A stretch of DNA of 38,994 bases, from assembly GCA_036497785.1 (NCBI GenBank), contig DASXIW010000208.1:1-38994 (forward strand), read 5' to 3'. A model generated the notes under the pieces. It had not been told where the DNA came from, did no database searches, and saw only the letters and a list, made by a program, of their open reading frames with translations. Below are positions 1 through 8,108 of the stretch, in pieces. Both the position numbers and the translations under genes were made by a program. Source of the stretch: DASXIW01 sp036497785 (GTDB lineage Bacteria; Pseudomonadota; Alphaproteobacteria; Acetobacterales; Acetobacteraceae). Every line of letters begins with the position of its first letter. Positions within the stretch are counted from its first letter, which is position 1.

Positions 1-585
1 TGGTTTCCGGTCTATCTCGTGCAGCAGCGTCACATGTCAATCCTGACGGCCGGGCTCGTCGCCTCCATCCCGGCAATATGCGGCATCGCCGGCGGCGTGC
101 TCGGGGGAGTGTTTTCCGATGCCCTGCTGCGTCGCGGCTACTCCCTCACCGCGGCGCGCAAGACTCCCATCGTCGCCGGTATGCTGCTCTCCACCTGCAT
201 GGCGCTGTGCAACTACGTGGATGCGGAATGGCTGGTGGTGACGATCATGGCGCTGGCCCTTTTGGGCAAGGGCGTGGGTGCGCTGGGCTGGGCAGTGATG
301 GCCGACACCGGACCACCCCAAGTGGCGGGACTCAGCGCCGGATTGTTCAATATGTTCGGCAACATCGCCTTGATCACCACCCCGATCGCGATCGGCTACA
401 TCATCGCCCTGACCGGCTCGTTCAACGACGCACTCGTGTTCGTCGGCGCCAACGCCCTGGTCGCAATCCTGGCCTACGTCATGATGTCGGAAAAATCGAA
501 CGCTTCAGCGTCACTTAACCGGATAAGAGTTTTTTGCTTCTTTTTTTTCAAAAAAGAAGGCCTTGGAAAGACTGTTCTTTTTTAA
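1..585 (+). CDS. MFS transporter, GudP/GarP-like (ACS family), 5' partial
   Basis: This is the C-terminal part of a major facilitator transporter; the frame is open from the first base, so the start lies outside the window. The visible part has about five hydrophobic segments and stretches such as LLRRGYSLTAARKTPI and GLFNMFGNIA that I recognise from the anion:cation symporter group (glucarate, galactarate and galactonate carriers such as GudP). The ending is odd. In this frame the protein runs on through VMMSEKSNAS into a poly-T palindrome and stops at 583-585. The frame reached by adding one base near 485 reads VGKIERFSVT and stops at 516-518, which matches the usual family ending (VGPIKRFEL type). 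A single-base loss near 485 is therefore likely. The substrate is inferred from family resemblance only. Confidence 0.8.
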   Translation, partial: WFPVYLVQQRHMSILTAGLVASIPAICGIAGGVLGGVFSDALLRRGYSLTAARKTPIVAGMLLSTCMALCNYVDAEWLVVTIMALALLGKGVGALGWAVMADTGPPQVAGLSAGLFNMFGNIALITTPIAIGYIIALTGSFNDALVFVGANALVAILAYVMMSEKSNASASLNRIRVFCFFFFKKEGLGKTVLF

Positions 586-606
586 AAAAAACGACCAAAA
601 AACTTC
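523..606. repeat. T/A-rich nested palindrome between convergent genes
   Basis: An inner hairpin pairs CTTCTTTTTT (539-548) with AAAAAAGAAG (about 552-561). An outer arm GTTTTTTG (about 529-536) can pair with CAAAAAAC near 596-603. A further T6/A8 palindrome lies at about 576-590. The block sits between the transporter and the minus-strand kinase, whose TAG stop (606-608) borders it. It could act as a bidirectional terminator; I recall similar T/A-rich elements between genes in other Acetobacteraceae. Confidence 0.6.
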
Positions 607-1496
607 TATTCGCTTTGCTTCGTGGCGGCATCGGTTTCCCGGCCCCAGGGCATGCTGGCTTGGGTGCCGGGGCGGGTGCAGCATAGAGCGGCGGCGAGGT
701 TGGCGCGGCGCAGGGCTGGTTCGATCGCCAGGCCGCGGTCGAGGGCGGCGGCCACAACGCCGGTGAAGCAATCGCCGGCGCCGGTGGTGTCCAGCACGGC
801 GACATGGTGGGCGGGCAGGCGGACCGGCCCGTGCGAGGTGGCGGCTTCCAGCCCGGCGCCGCCGCGCGTGACCACCACGTCCGCGCCAAGGGCGGCATGC
901 AGGGCGGCGGCATCGTCGGCGCATCCCAAGGACTGCCCCAGCCATTCGGCCTCATGCTCATTGACCACGAGCACATCGAGCATGCGCATCGCATCCGGCG
1001 CCAGATGGCCGGCGGGCGCGAGGTTGAGCACGATTCGGGCGCTGGCGGCGCGGGCGCGGCGGATCAGCGCCTCGATCTCGGCTGGTTCGGTTTCCCGCTG
1101 CAGCAGCAATGTGGTGCCAGGAGTGAGCAGCGCGTCCTCGACCTGAGTTTGCCGGGCCGCGAGGTTCGCGCCACTGCCGACGGCGATCAGGTTGCGGCCG
1201 GCGGCGTCCACGCAGATGGCGGCGCATCCGGTGGTGCTGGCGTCTGCGGTGATGCGGGTGGTATCGATGCCGAGGCTCCGCATCAGCGCCAGCGCATCAT
1301 CGGCCAAAGCGTCGCGGCCGACCGCGCCGGCGAACACCACTGCTGCCCCGTCCCGCGCTGCCGCCACGGCCTGGTTGGCCCCCTTCCCGCCCGGCTCGAT
1401 CCGCACGGACGGGCCGAGCACGGTCTGGCCAGCCGAGGGCAGCACCGGCAAGGCGAAGATCAGATCGAGATTGACGGAGCCGAAGCAGACGATCAT
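606..1496 (-). CDS. rbsK: PfkB-family sugar kinase, ribokinase-like
   Basis: A 296-aa cytoplasmic kinase that phosphorylates a sugar or nucleoside with ATP. It starts MIVCFGSVNLDL, as ribokinases do. It carries PfkB signature 1 (GGKGANQA, about residues 36-43) and signature 2 with the catalytic Asp and anion hole (DTTGAGDCFTG, about residues 235-245). Length and order match ribokinase (about 300 aa). It starts 6 nt after the thyX stop on the same strand, so the two are probably co-transcribed. With no ribose transport or rbsD gene next to it, the true substrate could be ribose, a nucleoside or another sugar, so the symbol is tentative. Confidence 0.85.
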   Translation of the reverse strand: MIVCFGSVNLDLIFALPVLPSAGQTVLGPSVRIEPGGKGANQAVAAARDGAAVVFAGAVGRDALADDALALMRSLGIDTTRITADASTTGCAAICVDAAGRNLIAVGSGANLAARQTQVEDALLTPGTTLLLQRETEPAEIEALIRRARAASARIVLNLAPAGHLAPDAMRMLDVLVVNEHEAEWLGQSLGCADDAAALHAALGADVVVTRGGAGLEAATSHGPVRLPAHHVAVLDTTGAGDCFTGVVAAALDRGLAIEPALRRANLAAALCCTRPGTQASMPWGRETDAATKQSE

Positions 1497-1502
1497 CGGC
1501 TT

Positions 1503-2441
1503 TCAGCCGTCCCGGCCAAGGGCGGCTATCATTTCCACCCATTCCCGCTTGGACAGGCCACTGTCTTTCTGTTCCACCTTCTGCCCGTCCAGCATCCGCT
1601 TGATCACCCCCATCATGGCGGCGGAAAAGGTGACCGCACCCAGGCGGTAATCGGCAAAGGCGGCATAGGTCAGCGGCACCCAGGCCTTCAGCGATTCCAG
1701 CATCGCCTCGGCAAAGACGCGAATTTCGTACTGGGCGTGGGCGTCGGTGCGCAGCGACAGGAAGTGCAGCAGATTGTGCAGATCGGTCTTCCAGTACCAT
1801 TGCGTGTAGGTGTTCAGCGTCAGGTTCATGCGCGCCAATTCCCGGGCCAGGCCGGGGCGGCTGGGGTCGGCCGGCGCGCCGTCCGGCCCCTCGTTCAACA
1901 TGGCGGCGTAGTTGTCGTAGGTGCGGGTAGCGTCGGTGCGCAGCAATTCCAGCACCTCGGCGGCGGCCTCGCCGGTCAGCACCTCGCCGCGGCCCTGGCG
2001 GTTGGAGGTGGATTGGGCGGCGAGGTGTTCTGGCGCGGGCAGGTAGAATTCCCGGTCCAGGATTGAATATCGGGCGGAATACTCGTTCACGTTGGCCGTG
2101 CGATGGCGGATCCATTGCCGGGCCACGAAAATGGGCAGCTTCACGTGGTATTTGATTTCGCACATCTCGAACGGCGTGCTGTGCCGATGGCGCATCAAAT
2201 ACCGGATCAGCCCGGCATCCTCGGACACGCGGCGCGTGCCGCGGCCGTAGGAGACGCGCGCGGCCTGCACCACCGCCGCGTCGTCGCCCATATAATCCAC
2301 CACGCGGACGAAGCCGTGATCCAGGACCGGCATGGCCTGATACAGCATCGCCTCCAGCGCCGGGACGGTGGAACGCAGGGTGGGGGTGGCAGTGGCCCGG
2401 CTCGCGGCAATTTCGGCCAGTTGGTCGTCCGTCAGGCTCAT
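1503..2441 (-). CDS. thyX: Flavin-dependent thymidylate synthase ThyX
   Basis: It makes dTMP from dUMP using methylene-tetrahydrofolate, FAD and NADPH, and releases tetrahydrofolate rather than dihydrofolate. The diagnostic ThyX motif RHRX7S is present at residues 112-122 (RHRTANVNEYS), preceded by the conserved RHRHSTPFEM block at about 84-93. At 312 aa it is slightly longer than the shortest ThyX proteins but normal for alphaproteobacteria. It is divergent from the tmRNA gene and followed after 6 nt by the PfkB kinase. No classical thyA lies in the window. Confidence 0.95.
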   Translation of the reverse strand: MSLTDDQLAEIAASRATATPTLRSTVPALEAMLYQAMPVLDHGFVRVVDYMGDDAAVVQAARVSYGRGTRRVSEDAGLIRYLMRHRHSTPFEMCEIKYHVKLPIFVARQWIRHRTANVNEYSARYSILDREFYLPAPEHLAAQSTSNRQGRGEVLTGEAAAEVLELLRTDATRTYDNYAAMLNEGPDGAPADPSRPGLARELARMNLTLNTYTQWYWKTDLHNLLHFLSLRTDAHAQYEIRVFAEAMLESLKAWVPLTYAAFADYRLGAVTFSAAMMGVIKRMLDGQKVEQKDSGLSKREWVEMIAALGRDG

Positions 2442-2455
2442 TGCGTTGAAGTCCC

Positions 2456-2484
2456 TTTCATCGCGCGCTCCGCATGCCTATATT
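2456..2484 (+). promoter_or_regulatory. Candidate promoter of the tmRNA gene
   Basis: A -10-like TATATT lies at 2479-2484, with TTTCAT at 2456-2461 as a possible -35 box and 17 nt between them. Transcription would begin near 2491, just upstream of the acceptor piece. The -35 match is weak, so this is a prediction from spacing and position. Confidence 0.4.
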
Positions 2485-2490
2485 CGGTTT

Positions 2491-2830
2491 GCCGGCTTGC
2501 CGGCTATGGCGATAAACGGTGCGTGGAATAAGCGTTGTGGACCCTGGGGCAGTGCCCGGCGCCTCCACCAGTTCCTTCGGATCTCCTCCGGGGGTATGGG
2601 CTAGGGGGGCGATACAGGCTCGACACGCGTGGTAAAGACTCGCCTTTTGCCCGGCATGGTTCCGCCGTTATCGGGCCGTATCACAAGTGCCAATGACAAT
2701 CATGAGGCATTCGCTGTCGCCGCGTAAGCGGTAACAAGCGCGGTTAGGGGGGCCCCGGGCAACAGAATGCCCCCCGCTTCATTCTGGGACCGGCAAGGCC
2801 GATCCCAGTATCAGGCCGGTACTCCACCCA
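2491..2830 (+). ncRNA. ssrA: tmRNA, circularly permuted two-piece form
   Basis: This gene rescues stalled ribosomes and tags the unfinished protein for proteolysis. In permuted order, the acceptor piece comes first and ends with GCGCCTCCACCA at 2559-2570. A short intervening segment (about 2571-2604) follows, then the coding piece. GGGGGCG at 2605-2611 pairs with CGCCUCC of the acceptor piece to rebuild the tRNA-like acceptor stem with one G-U pair. The tag frame is at 2689-2724 with stop TAA at 2725-2727 and encodes ANDNHEAFAVAA; with the alanine carried by the RNA the tag is AANDNHEAFAVAA. A hairpin near 2785-2808 probably marks the 3' part of the coding piece. The outer ends are approximate. 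One mismatch appears in the putative T stem (CCTGG against CCCGG). Confidence 0.9.
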
Positions 2831-2899
2831 TACGCCCCCCTGCCTTCACCCCGGCCGCCAAAGGCGCTAAGGGAACCCGATCATGCGTGAGGCCGACCC

Positions 2900-3439
2900 A
2901 TGGAAGACGATCAGGCGCAGCCGCCGGACAGCCTGCTGCCATATGATGAGTGGCACGAGGAAGCACTCCGCCATGTGATGCTGCGCGCGCTGCAATACGC
3001 GGCGGCCAACGGGCTTCCGGGCGGACATCATTTCTACCTGACCTTTCGCACCGGGGCGCCCAGTGTGGTCATTCCCGCGCGGCTGAAGGCGCAATATCCG
3101 GACGAAATGACCATCGTCCTTCAGCACCAGTTCTGGGACATGCAGGTGGACGAGACGGCCGGCATGCTGAGCGTGGGCCTGTCCTTCGGTGGCGTGCCCT
3201 CCACGCTGCGCATTCCGCTTTCCGCCATCATCGCCTTCGCCGACCCTTTCGTGCGCACCGGCATGCGCTTCAGCAGCGACGCCGCCGCCGCCGAGTACAC
3301 GGCGGACGAGGAGATCGCCGAGCAGGAAGCGCCGCAACCGGATGCCGGCGCAGAGGCTGAAACCCCCGATGGAACCCCGGCCGAGGCGCCACAGGTGGTC
3401 AGCCTGGACGCCTTCCGACGGCGCAGTCCGAAAGAGTGA
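2900..3439 (+). CDS. sspB: SspB family ClpXP adaptor (alphaproteobacterial SspB)
   Basis: A 179-aa adaptor that tethers ssrA-tagged proteins to the ClpXP protease. The substrate-binding domain (about residues 12-135) has the alphaproteobacterial SspB pattern, including HFYLTFRT and FWDMQVDE. An acidic, Ala/Glu-rich linker follows (about 140-163), then a C-terminal ClpX-binding type tail VVSLDAFRRR (about 165-174). The gene starts about 70 nt after the tmRNA that encodes the tag it recognises. GTGAGG lies about 9 nt before the ATG. The stop is followed directly by the fumarase gene. Confidence 0.92.
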   Translation: MEDDQAQPPDSLLPYDEWHEEALRHVMLRALQYAAANGLPGGHHFYLTFRTGAPSVVIPARLKAQYPDEMTIVLQHQFWDMQVDETAGMLSVGLSFGGVPSTLRIPLSAIIAFADPFVRTGMRFSSDAAAAEYTADEEIAEQEAPQPDAGAEAETPDGTPAEAPQVVSLDAFRRRSPKE

Positions 3440-3450
3440 TGGAGAGACGC

Positions 3451-5097
3451 GTGAACGCACCGATGCCGAGGCCATCGAATTTCCTCTACGCGCCGATGTT
3501 CCCGCTGGGGCCGGACACCACGACGTGGAAGAAGCTGGACATCCAGGGTGTGTCGAGCTTCACCTGCGACGGTCGCAGCGTGCTGAAGATCGAACCGCAG
3601 GCACTGACCGAGCTGGCCTTCCAGGCCTTCCACGAGGTGTCCCATCTGCTGCGCTCGGCCCATTTGGCGCAGCTTCGGAAAATCCTGGACGATCCCGAGG
3701 CGTCTGAGAACGATCGGTTCGTGGCGCTGGACCTGTTGAAGAACGCCAATATCGCCGCCGGCGGCGTGCTGCCGATGTGCCAGGACACCGGGACTGCGAT
3801 CATCGTCGGCAAAAAGGGCCAGCGCGTCTGGGTGGAGGGTGACGAGGAGGAGGCGCTGTCCTACGGCGTGCACCGCACCTATACCGAGACCAATCTGCGC
3901 TATTCGCAGATGGCGCCGCTGACCATGTTCGAGGAAGTGAATACCGGCAACAACCTGCCGGTGCAGATCGACATGTATGCCAGCCCCGGCGAGCACCATG
4001 CCGACGAACTGCATCTGATGTTCGTCGCCAAGGGAGGCGGCTCAGCCAACAAGACCTTCCTGTATCAGGAAACCCGGGCGATCCTGACCCCGGAGAAGCT
4101 GGTCCAGTTCCTTGAGACCAAGATGAAGACGTTGGGCACCTCGGCCTGCCCGCCCTATCACCTCGCCATCGTCATCGGCGGCACCAGCGCCGAGACGACC
4201 GTCAAGGCGGTGAAGCTCGCCTCCACGAAGTGGCTGGACGAGCTGCCCACCACGGGCAGCAAGGCCGGCAGCGCCTTCCGCGACCTGGAGATGGAGCAGA
4301 AGGTGCTGGAGATCAGCCGCAACGTGGGCATCGGCGCGCAGTTCGGCGGCAAATATTTCTGCCATGATGTGCGGGTGATCCGCCTGCCCCGCCACGGCGC
4401 CAGCCTGCCCGTGGGCATCGGCGTCTCGTGCAGTGCTGACCGCCAGGTGAAGGCCAAGATCACGCCGGAAGGCGTCTTCCTGGAGCAGTTGGAGGCCGAC
4501 CCCTCCAAATACCTGCCCGAAACGACGGATGAGCGTCTGGGTGGCGAGGTCGTCGAAATCGACCTGAACCGCCCGATGGCGGAGATCCGCAGCCAGCTTG
4601 CCGCCCATCCCATCAAGACGCGGCTTTCGTTGACCGGCACGATGGTGGTGGCGCGCGACATCGCGCACGCCAAGCTGAAGGAGCGGCTGGATGCCGGCGG
4701 CGGGCTACCGCAGTATCTCAAGGATCACCCGGTTTATTACGCCGGCCCAGCCAAGACCCCCACCGGCATGGCAACCGGCAGCTTCGGCCCCACCACGGCG
4801 GGGCGGATGGACAGTTACGTGGCCGATTTCCAGGCCGCCGGCGGCTCGTTCGTCATGCTGGCCAAGGGCAACCGCTCCAAGGCGGTGAAGGATGCCTGCA
4901 AGAAGTTTGGCGGGTTCTATCTGGGCAGCGTCGGTGGCCCGGCGGCACGGCTGGCGCAAGACTGCATCCGCAAGGTCGAGGTGCTGGAATATCCGGAACT
5001 CGGCATGGAGGCGGTGTGGCGCATCGAGGTTGAGAATTTCCCGGCCTTCATCGTGATGGACGACAAGGGCAACGATTTCTACGACGGCCTCGGCTGA
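3451..5097 (+). CDS. fumA: Class I fumarate hydratase, [4Fe-4S]-dependent
   Basis: It interconverts fumarate and malate in the TCA cycle using an oxygen-labile [4Fe-4S] cluster. From the GTG start at 3451 the protein is 548 aa. The three cluster cysteines are visible at about C110 (LPMCQDTGT), C233 (TSACPPYHL) and C327 (GVSCSADRQ), close to the spacing in E. coli FumA. I prefer GTG 3451 because GGAGAG lies 4 nt upstream and the residues before FLYAPMFPLG then have a normal length. ATG 3439, overlapping the sspB stop as TGATG, is the alternative. It overlaps the next gene by 1 nt (TGATG at 5095-5099). A class II fumarase lies at the far end of the same chain. Confidence 0.93.
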   Translation: MNAPMPRPSNFLYAPMFPLGPDTTTWKKLDIQGVSSFTCDGRSVLKIEPQALTELAFQAFHEVSHLLRSAHLAQLRKILDDPEASENDRFVALDLLKNANIAAGGVLPMCQDTGTAIIVGKKGQRVWVEGDEEEALSYGVHRTYTETNLRYSQMAPLTMFEEVNTGNNLPVQIDMYASPGEHHADELHLMFVAKGGGSANKTFLYQETRAILTPEKLVQFLETKMKTLGTSACPPYHLAIVIGGTSAETTVKAVKLASTKWLDELPTTGSKAGSAFRDLEMEQKVLEISRNVGIGAQFGGKYFCHDVRVIRLPRHGASLPVGIGVSCSADRQVKAKITPEGVFLEQLEADPSKYLPETTDERLGGEVVEIDLNRPMAEIRSQLAAHPIKTRLSLTGTMVVARDIAHAKLKERLDAGGGLPQYLKDHPVYYAGPAKTPTGMATGSFGPTTAGRMDSYVADFQAAGGSFVMLAKGNRSKAVKDACKKFGGFYLGSVGGPAARLAQDCIRKVEVLEYPELGMEAVWRIEVENFPAFIVMDDKGNDFYDGLG

Positions 5098-5498
5098 TGC
5101 GCTTCACCATCGACCGGCTCGATCATTTGGTGCTGAACGTCAGCGACGTGCGGGTTTCGGCATCCTGGTATCAGCGCGTGCTCGGCATGGATATGGAGCA
5201 TTTCGGCGAGGAAGGCCGGATCGCGCTGAAATTCGGCGGCCAGAAGATCAATCTGCGCCCGGCCGGGCATGACACGGAAGCCTGGTTCACCGGCCGTGTG
5301 GTGGCGCCCGGAAGCGATGATCTGTGCTTCATCACGGCCGTGGGGCCGCAGGACGTGCTCGCGCATCTGCATAACTGCGGGGTGGCCGTGGAACAGGGGC
5401 CGGTGACGAAGATGGGCGCCCTTGGCCCGATGCGCTCGGTCTATTGCCGCGATCCCGATGGCAATCTGATTGAGATTGCGTCCTATCTGACGGAATGA
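5097..5498 (+). CDS. VOC-family (glyoxalase/bleomycin resistance-like) protein
   Basis: A 133-aa protein made of one vicinal oxygen chelate unit. It begins IDRLDHLVLNVSD with the usual first metal-ligand position (His) and ends SVYCRDPDGNLIEIASY, where the Glu is the usual second ligand. Members include glyoxalase I, dioxygenases and antibiotic-binding proteins; the substrate cannot be read from the sequence. It overlaps the fumarase stop by 1 nt and queA by 4 nt (ATGA), so it is translated as part of the operon. Its conserved place beside fumarase and queuosine genes is its main clue, and I give no specific function. Confidence 0.85.
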   Translation: MRFTIDRLDHLVLNVSDVRVSASWYQRVLGMDMEHFGEEGRIALKFGGQKINLRPAGHDTEAWFTGRVVAPGSDDLCFITAVGPQDVLAHLHNCGVAVEQGPVTKMGALGPMRSVYCRDPDGNLIEIASYLTE

Positions 5499-6532
5499 AG
5501 GCCAGCGATTTCGATTTCGCGCTGCCGCCGGACCGTATCGCCCAACATCCCGCGCGTCCGCGCGATACGGCGCGGCTGCTGCACGTGGCGCCGGACGGGC
5601 TGCACGACCGGCAGGTCGCGGCGTTGCCCGCATCGCTGCGCGCCGGCGACCTGCTGGTGGCCAACGACACGCGGGTGATCCCGGCACAGCTTTGGGCGCA
5701 TCGCGGCGCCGCGCGCATCGGCATCACGCTCGATCGTCCAAGCGCCGACGGTGCGTGGCATGCGCTGGCCCGCAACGCGCGGCGCCTGCATGTGGGCGAC
5801 GTGCTGACGATCGACGGCGCCGACGGTCTGACGGCGACGGTGCGGGAGCGGGATGCGGATGGCGGGGTGGCGCTGGCGTTCAACCTGCAGGATGAATCCT
5901 TCGCCGAGGCGCTGTGCCGGGCGGGGGCGCTGGCGCTGCCGCCCTACATCGCGCGCCCTAGCGGACCGTCGGCGGAGGATGCGGCGGATTACCAGACCAT
6001 TTTCGCGCGCCACGACGGTGCGGTCGCGGCGCCCACGGCAGGATTGCATTTCACGCCGGCTTTGCTGGCGGCCCTGGACGCGGCGGGCATCCGACGCACC
6101 AGCCTGACCTTGCATGTCGGCGCCGGCACCTTCCTTCCCATGCGCCATGATGACGTGGCGGAGCACCGTATCCATGCCGAACGCGGGCACATCAGCGAGG
6201 AAGCGGCGGTTCTGATCAACGCCACGCGCCGCCAGGGTGGGCGGATCGTCGCCGTCGGCACCACCACGCTGCGCCTGCTGGAGACGGCGGCCGAGCCGGA
6301 CGGCACCGTGCGGCCCTTTATGGGCGAGACCGAGATTTTCGTTCTCCCGGGCCATCAATTCCGCGCCGTGGATTTGCTGATGACCAATTTCCATCTGCCG
6401 AAATCCACGCTGTTCATGCTGGTCTGCGCCTTCGCCGGCACGGCGCGCATGCGCGCCGCCTACGCGCATGCCATCGCGGCGGGATATCGCTTCTACTCCT
6501 ACGGCGACTCCTCTCTGCTGGAACGCGGATGA
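5495..6532 (+). CDS. queA: S-adenosylmethionine:tRNA ribosyltransferase-isomerase QueA
   Basis: It transfers and isomerises the ribosyl group of SAM onto preQ1 in tRNA, giving epoxyqueuosine. The 345-aa length is typical. Recognisable blocks are VANDTRVIPAQLW near the N-terminus, APTAGLHFT and GAGTFLPMR in the middle and NFHLPKSTLFMLVCAFAG near the C-terminus. The start overlaps the VOC gene by 4 nt (ATGA) and its stop overlaps tgt in the same way, so QueA, Tgt, QueF and QueG are likely made together. Confidence 0.96.
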   Translation: MKASDFDFALPPDRIAQHPARPRDTARLLHVAPDGLHDRQVAALPASLRAGDLLVANDTRVIPAQLWAHRGAARIGITLDRPSADGAWHALARNARRLHVGDVLTIDGADGLTATVRERDADGGVALAFNLQDESFAEALCRAGALALPPYIARPSGPSAEDAADYQTIFARHDGAVAAPTAGLHFTPALLAALDAAGIRRTSLTLHVGAGTFLPMRHDDVAEHRIHAERGHISEEAAVLINATRRQGGRIVAVGTTTLRLLETAAEPDGTVRPFMGETEIFVLPGHQFRAVDLLMTNFHLPKSTLFMLVCAFAGTARMRAAYAHAIAAGYRFYSYGDSSLLERG

Positions 6533-7650
6533 CACTCACCTGGACCGCCACCGCAACCGACGGCGCTGCCCGCGCCGGCGAGCTGAACACCGGCCATGGC
6601 GCGGTGGAAACTCCCGTGTTCATGCCCGTGGGCACCGCCGGCACGGTGAAGGCGATGACGGCGGATTCGGTGCGCGCCACCGGGGCGAGGCTGATCCTGG
6701 GCAACACCTATCACCTGATGCTGCGGCCGGGCGCCGAGCGGGTGGCGCGGCTGGGCGGGCTGCACGCCATGATGGACTGGCCCGGCCCGATCCTGACGGA
6801 TTCCGGCGGGTTTCAGGTCATGTCCCTGTCCTCTCTACGCAAGCTGGACCGGGACGGGGTGACATTCAGTTCGCACATCGACGGTTCCAAGCACCGTCTG
6901 ACGCCGCGCAGCTCCGTGGAAATCCAGCATTTGCTCGACGCCACCATCACCATGGCCTTCGATGAATGCACCCCGTTTCCGGCAACCGAGGCGCAGGCGC
7001 GGGCGTCCATGGAGATGTCCATGCGCTGGGCGGGACAGTCGCGGGATGCCTTTGTGGCGCGGGAGGGCTACGGCCTGTTCGGCATCGTCCAGGGTGGGGT
7101 GTTCCCGCATCTTCGCGCCGCCTCCGCCCGCGCGCTGACCGATATCGGCTTCGAGGGCTATGCCGTCGGTGGCCTGGCGGTGGGCGAAGGGCAGGAGACG
7201 ATGTTCGGCGTGCTGGACCAGACCTTGCCCGCCCTCCCCGCCGACCGGCCGCGCTATCTGATGGGCGTCGGCACGCCGGACGACATGATCGGCGCGGTGC
7301 AGCGCGGCATCGACATGTTCGACTGCGTCATGCCCACCCGCGCCGGCCGCACCGCGCGGGCCTATACCTCGTGCGGGGTTTTCAACCTACGCAATGCCCG
7401 GTTCGCCGACGATGCGCGGCCGCTGGACCCGGGCTGCTTCTGCCTGGGCTGTACCCGGCACAGCCGCGCCTATCTGCACCATCTGTTCCGGTGCGAGGAA
7501 ATGCTCGGCCCGATGCTGCTGACATGGCATAATCTGCATTATTATCAGAGCCTGATGCGCGGCCTGCGCACGGCGATATCCGAGGGCAATCTGGCGGCGC
7601 ATGCGGCAGCACTCCGCGCCGCCTGGGCGGTCGGCGAGGAAGCAGCATGA
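6529..7650 (+). CDS. tgt: tRNA-guanine transglycosylase Tgt
   Basis: It exchanges guanine-34 for preQ1 in tRNAs with GUN anticodons (Asp, Asn, His, Tyr). At 373 aa it has family length. Visible motifs are LTDSGGFQ with the base-binding Asp at about D91, FGIVQGGVF, GLAVGEG, and the nucleophile Asp at about D265 in MFDCVMPTR. The zinc site is CFCLGC followed by a His about 26 residues later. The loop after the nucleophile reads RAGRTARAY instead of the more familiar NARNG type, a lineage variation rather than a lost residue. It overlaps both neighbours by 4 nt. Confidence 0.96.
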   Translation: MTLTWTATATDGAARAGELNTGHGAVETPVFMPVGTAGTVKAMTADSVRATGARLILGNTYHLMLRPGAERVARLGGLHAMMDWPGPILTDSGGFQVMSLSSLRKLDRDGVTFSSHIDGSKHRLTPRSSVEIQHLLDATITMAFDECTPFPATEAQARASMEMSMRWAGQSRDAFVAREGYGLFGIVQGGVFPHLRAASARALTDIGFEGYAVGGLAVGEGQETMFGVLDQTLPALPADRPRYLMGVGTPDDMIGAVQRGIDMFDCVMPTRAGRTARAYTSCGVFNLRNARFADDARPLDPGCFCLGCTRHSRAYLHHLFRCEEMLGPMLLTWHNLHYYQSLMRGLRTAISEGNLAAHAAALRAAWAVGEEAA

Positions 7651-8108
7651 CCGATAGCTATGCGGGCCTGACACAACTCGGCCATCACACAACCCAGCCC
7701 GCCAACCCCGAGGCGGCGACGTTGGAGCGCGTGCCGAACCCGCATGAGGGCAGCCAGTACCTCATCCGCTTCACCTGCCCGGAATTCACCTCGCTCTGCC
7801 CCATGACGGGCCAGCCGGATTTCGCCCATATCGTCATCGACTACGTGCCGGCGGGGTGGATCGTCGAGAGCAAGTCCCTGAAGCTTTTTCTTGCATCGTT
7901 CCGCAACCACGGCGCCTTCCATGAGGCCTGCACGATGATGATCGCCAAACGGCTGGTGGATTTGCTGGCGCCCGCATGGCTGCGCATTGGCGGCTACTGG
8001 TATCCACGCGGCGGCATGCCGATCGATGTGTTCTGGCAGACGGGTGCGCCGCCCGCCGGCGTGTGGATACCCGACCAGGGTGTACCCCCCTATCGCGGCC
8101 GCGGCTGA
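7647..8108 (+). CDS. queF: NADPH-dependent preQ0 reductase QueF (type I)
   Basis: It reduces the nitrile of preQ0 to the amine preQ1, the base that Tgt inserts. The 153-aa length is that of the short single-domain class. The catalytic Cys is C51 in LCPMTGQPDF with the proton-donor Asp at D58, and the family motif ESKSLKLFL is at residues 74-82. It overlaps tgt by 4 nt. The downstream queG start lies inside its last codons. Confidence 0.95.
   Translation: MTDSYAGLTQLGHHTTQPANPEAATLERVPNPHEGSQYLIRFTCPEFTSLCPMTGQPDFAHIVIDYVPAGWIVESKSLKLFLASFRNHGAFHEACTMMIAKRLVDLLAPAWLRIGGYWYPRGGMPIDVFWQTGAPPAGVWIPDQGVPPYRGRG

Noticed and set aside
804..2066. Open frame of 420 codons antisense to the kinase and thyX
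   Set aside because: It overlaps two well-supported genes on the other strand and shows no family motif.
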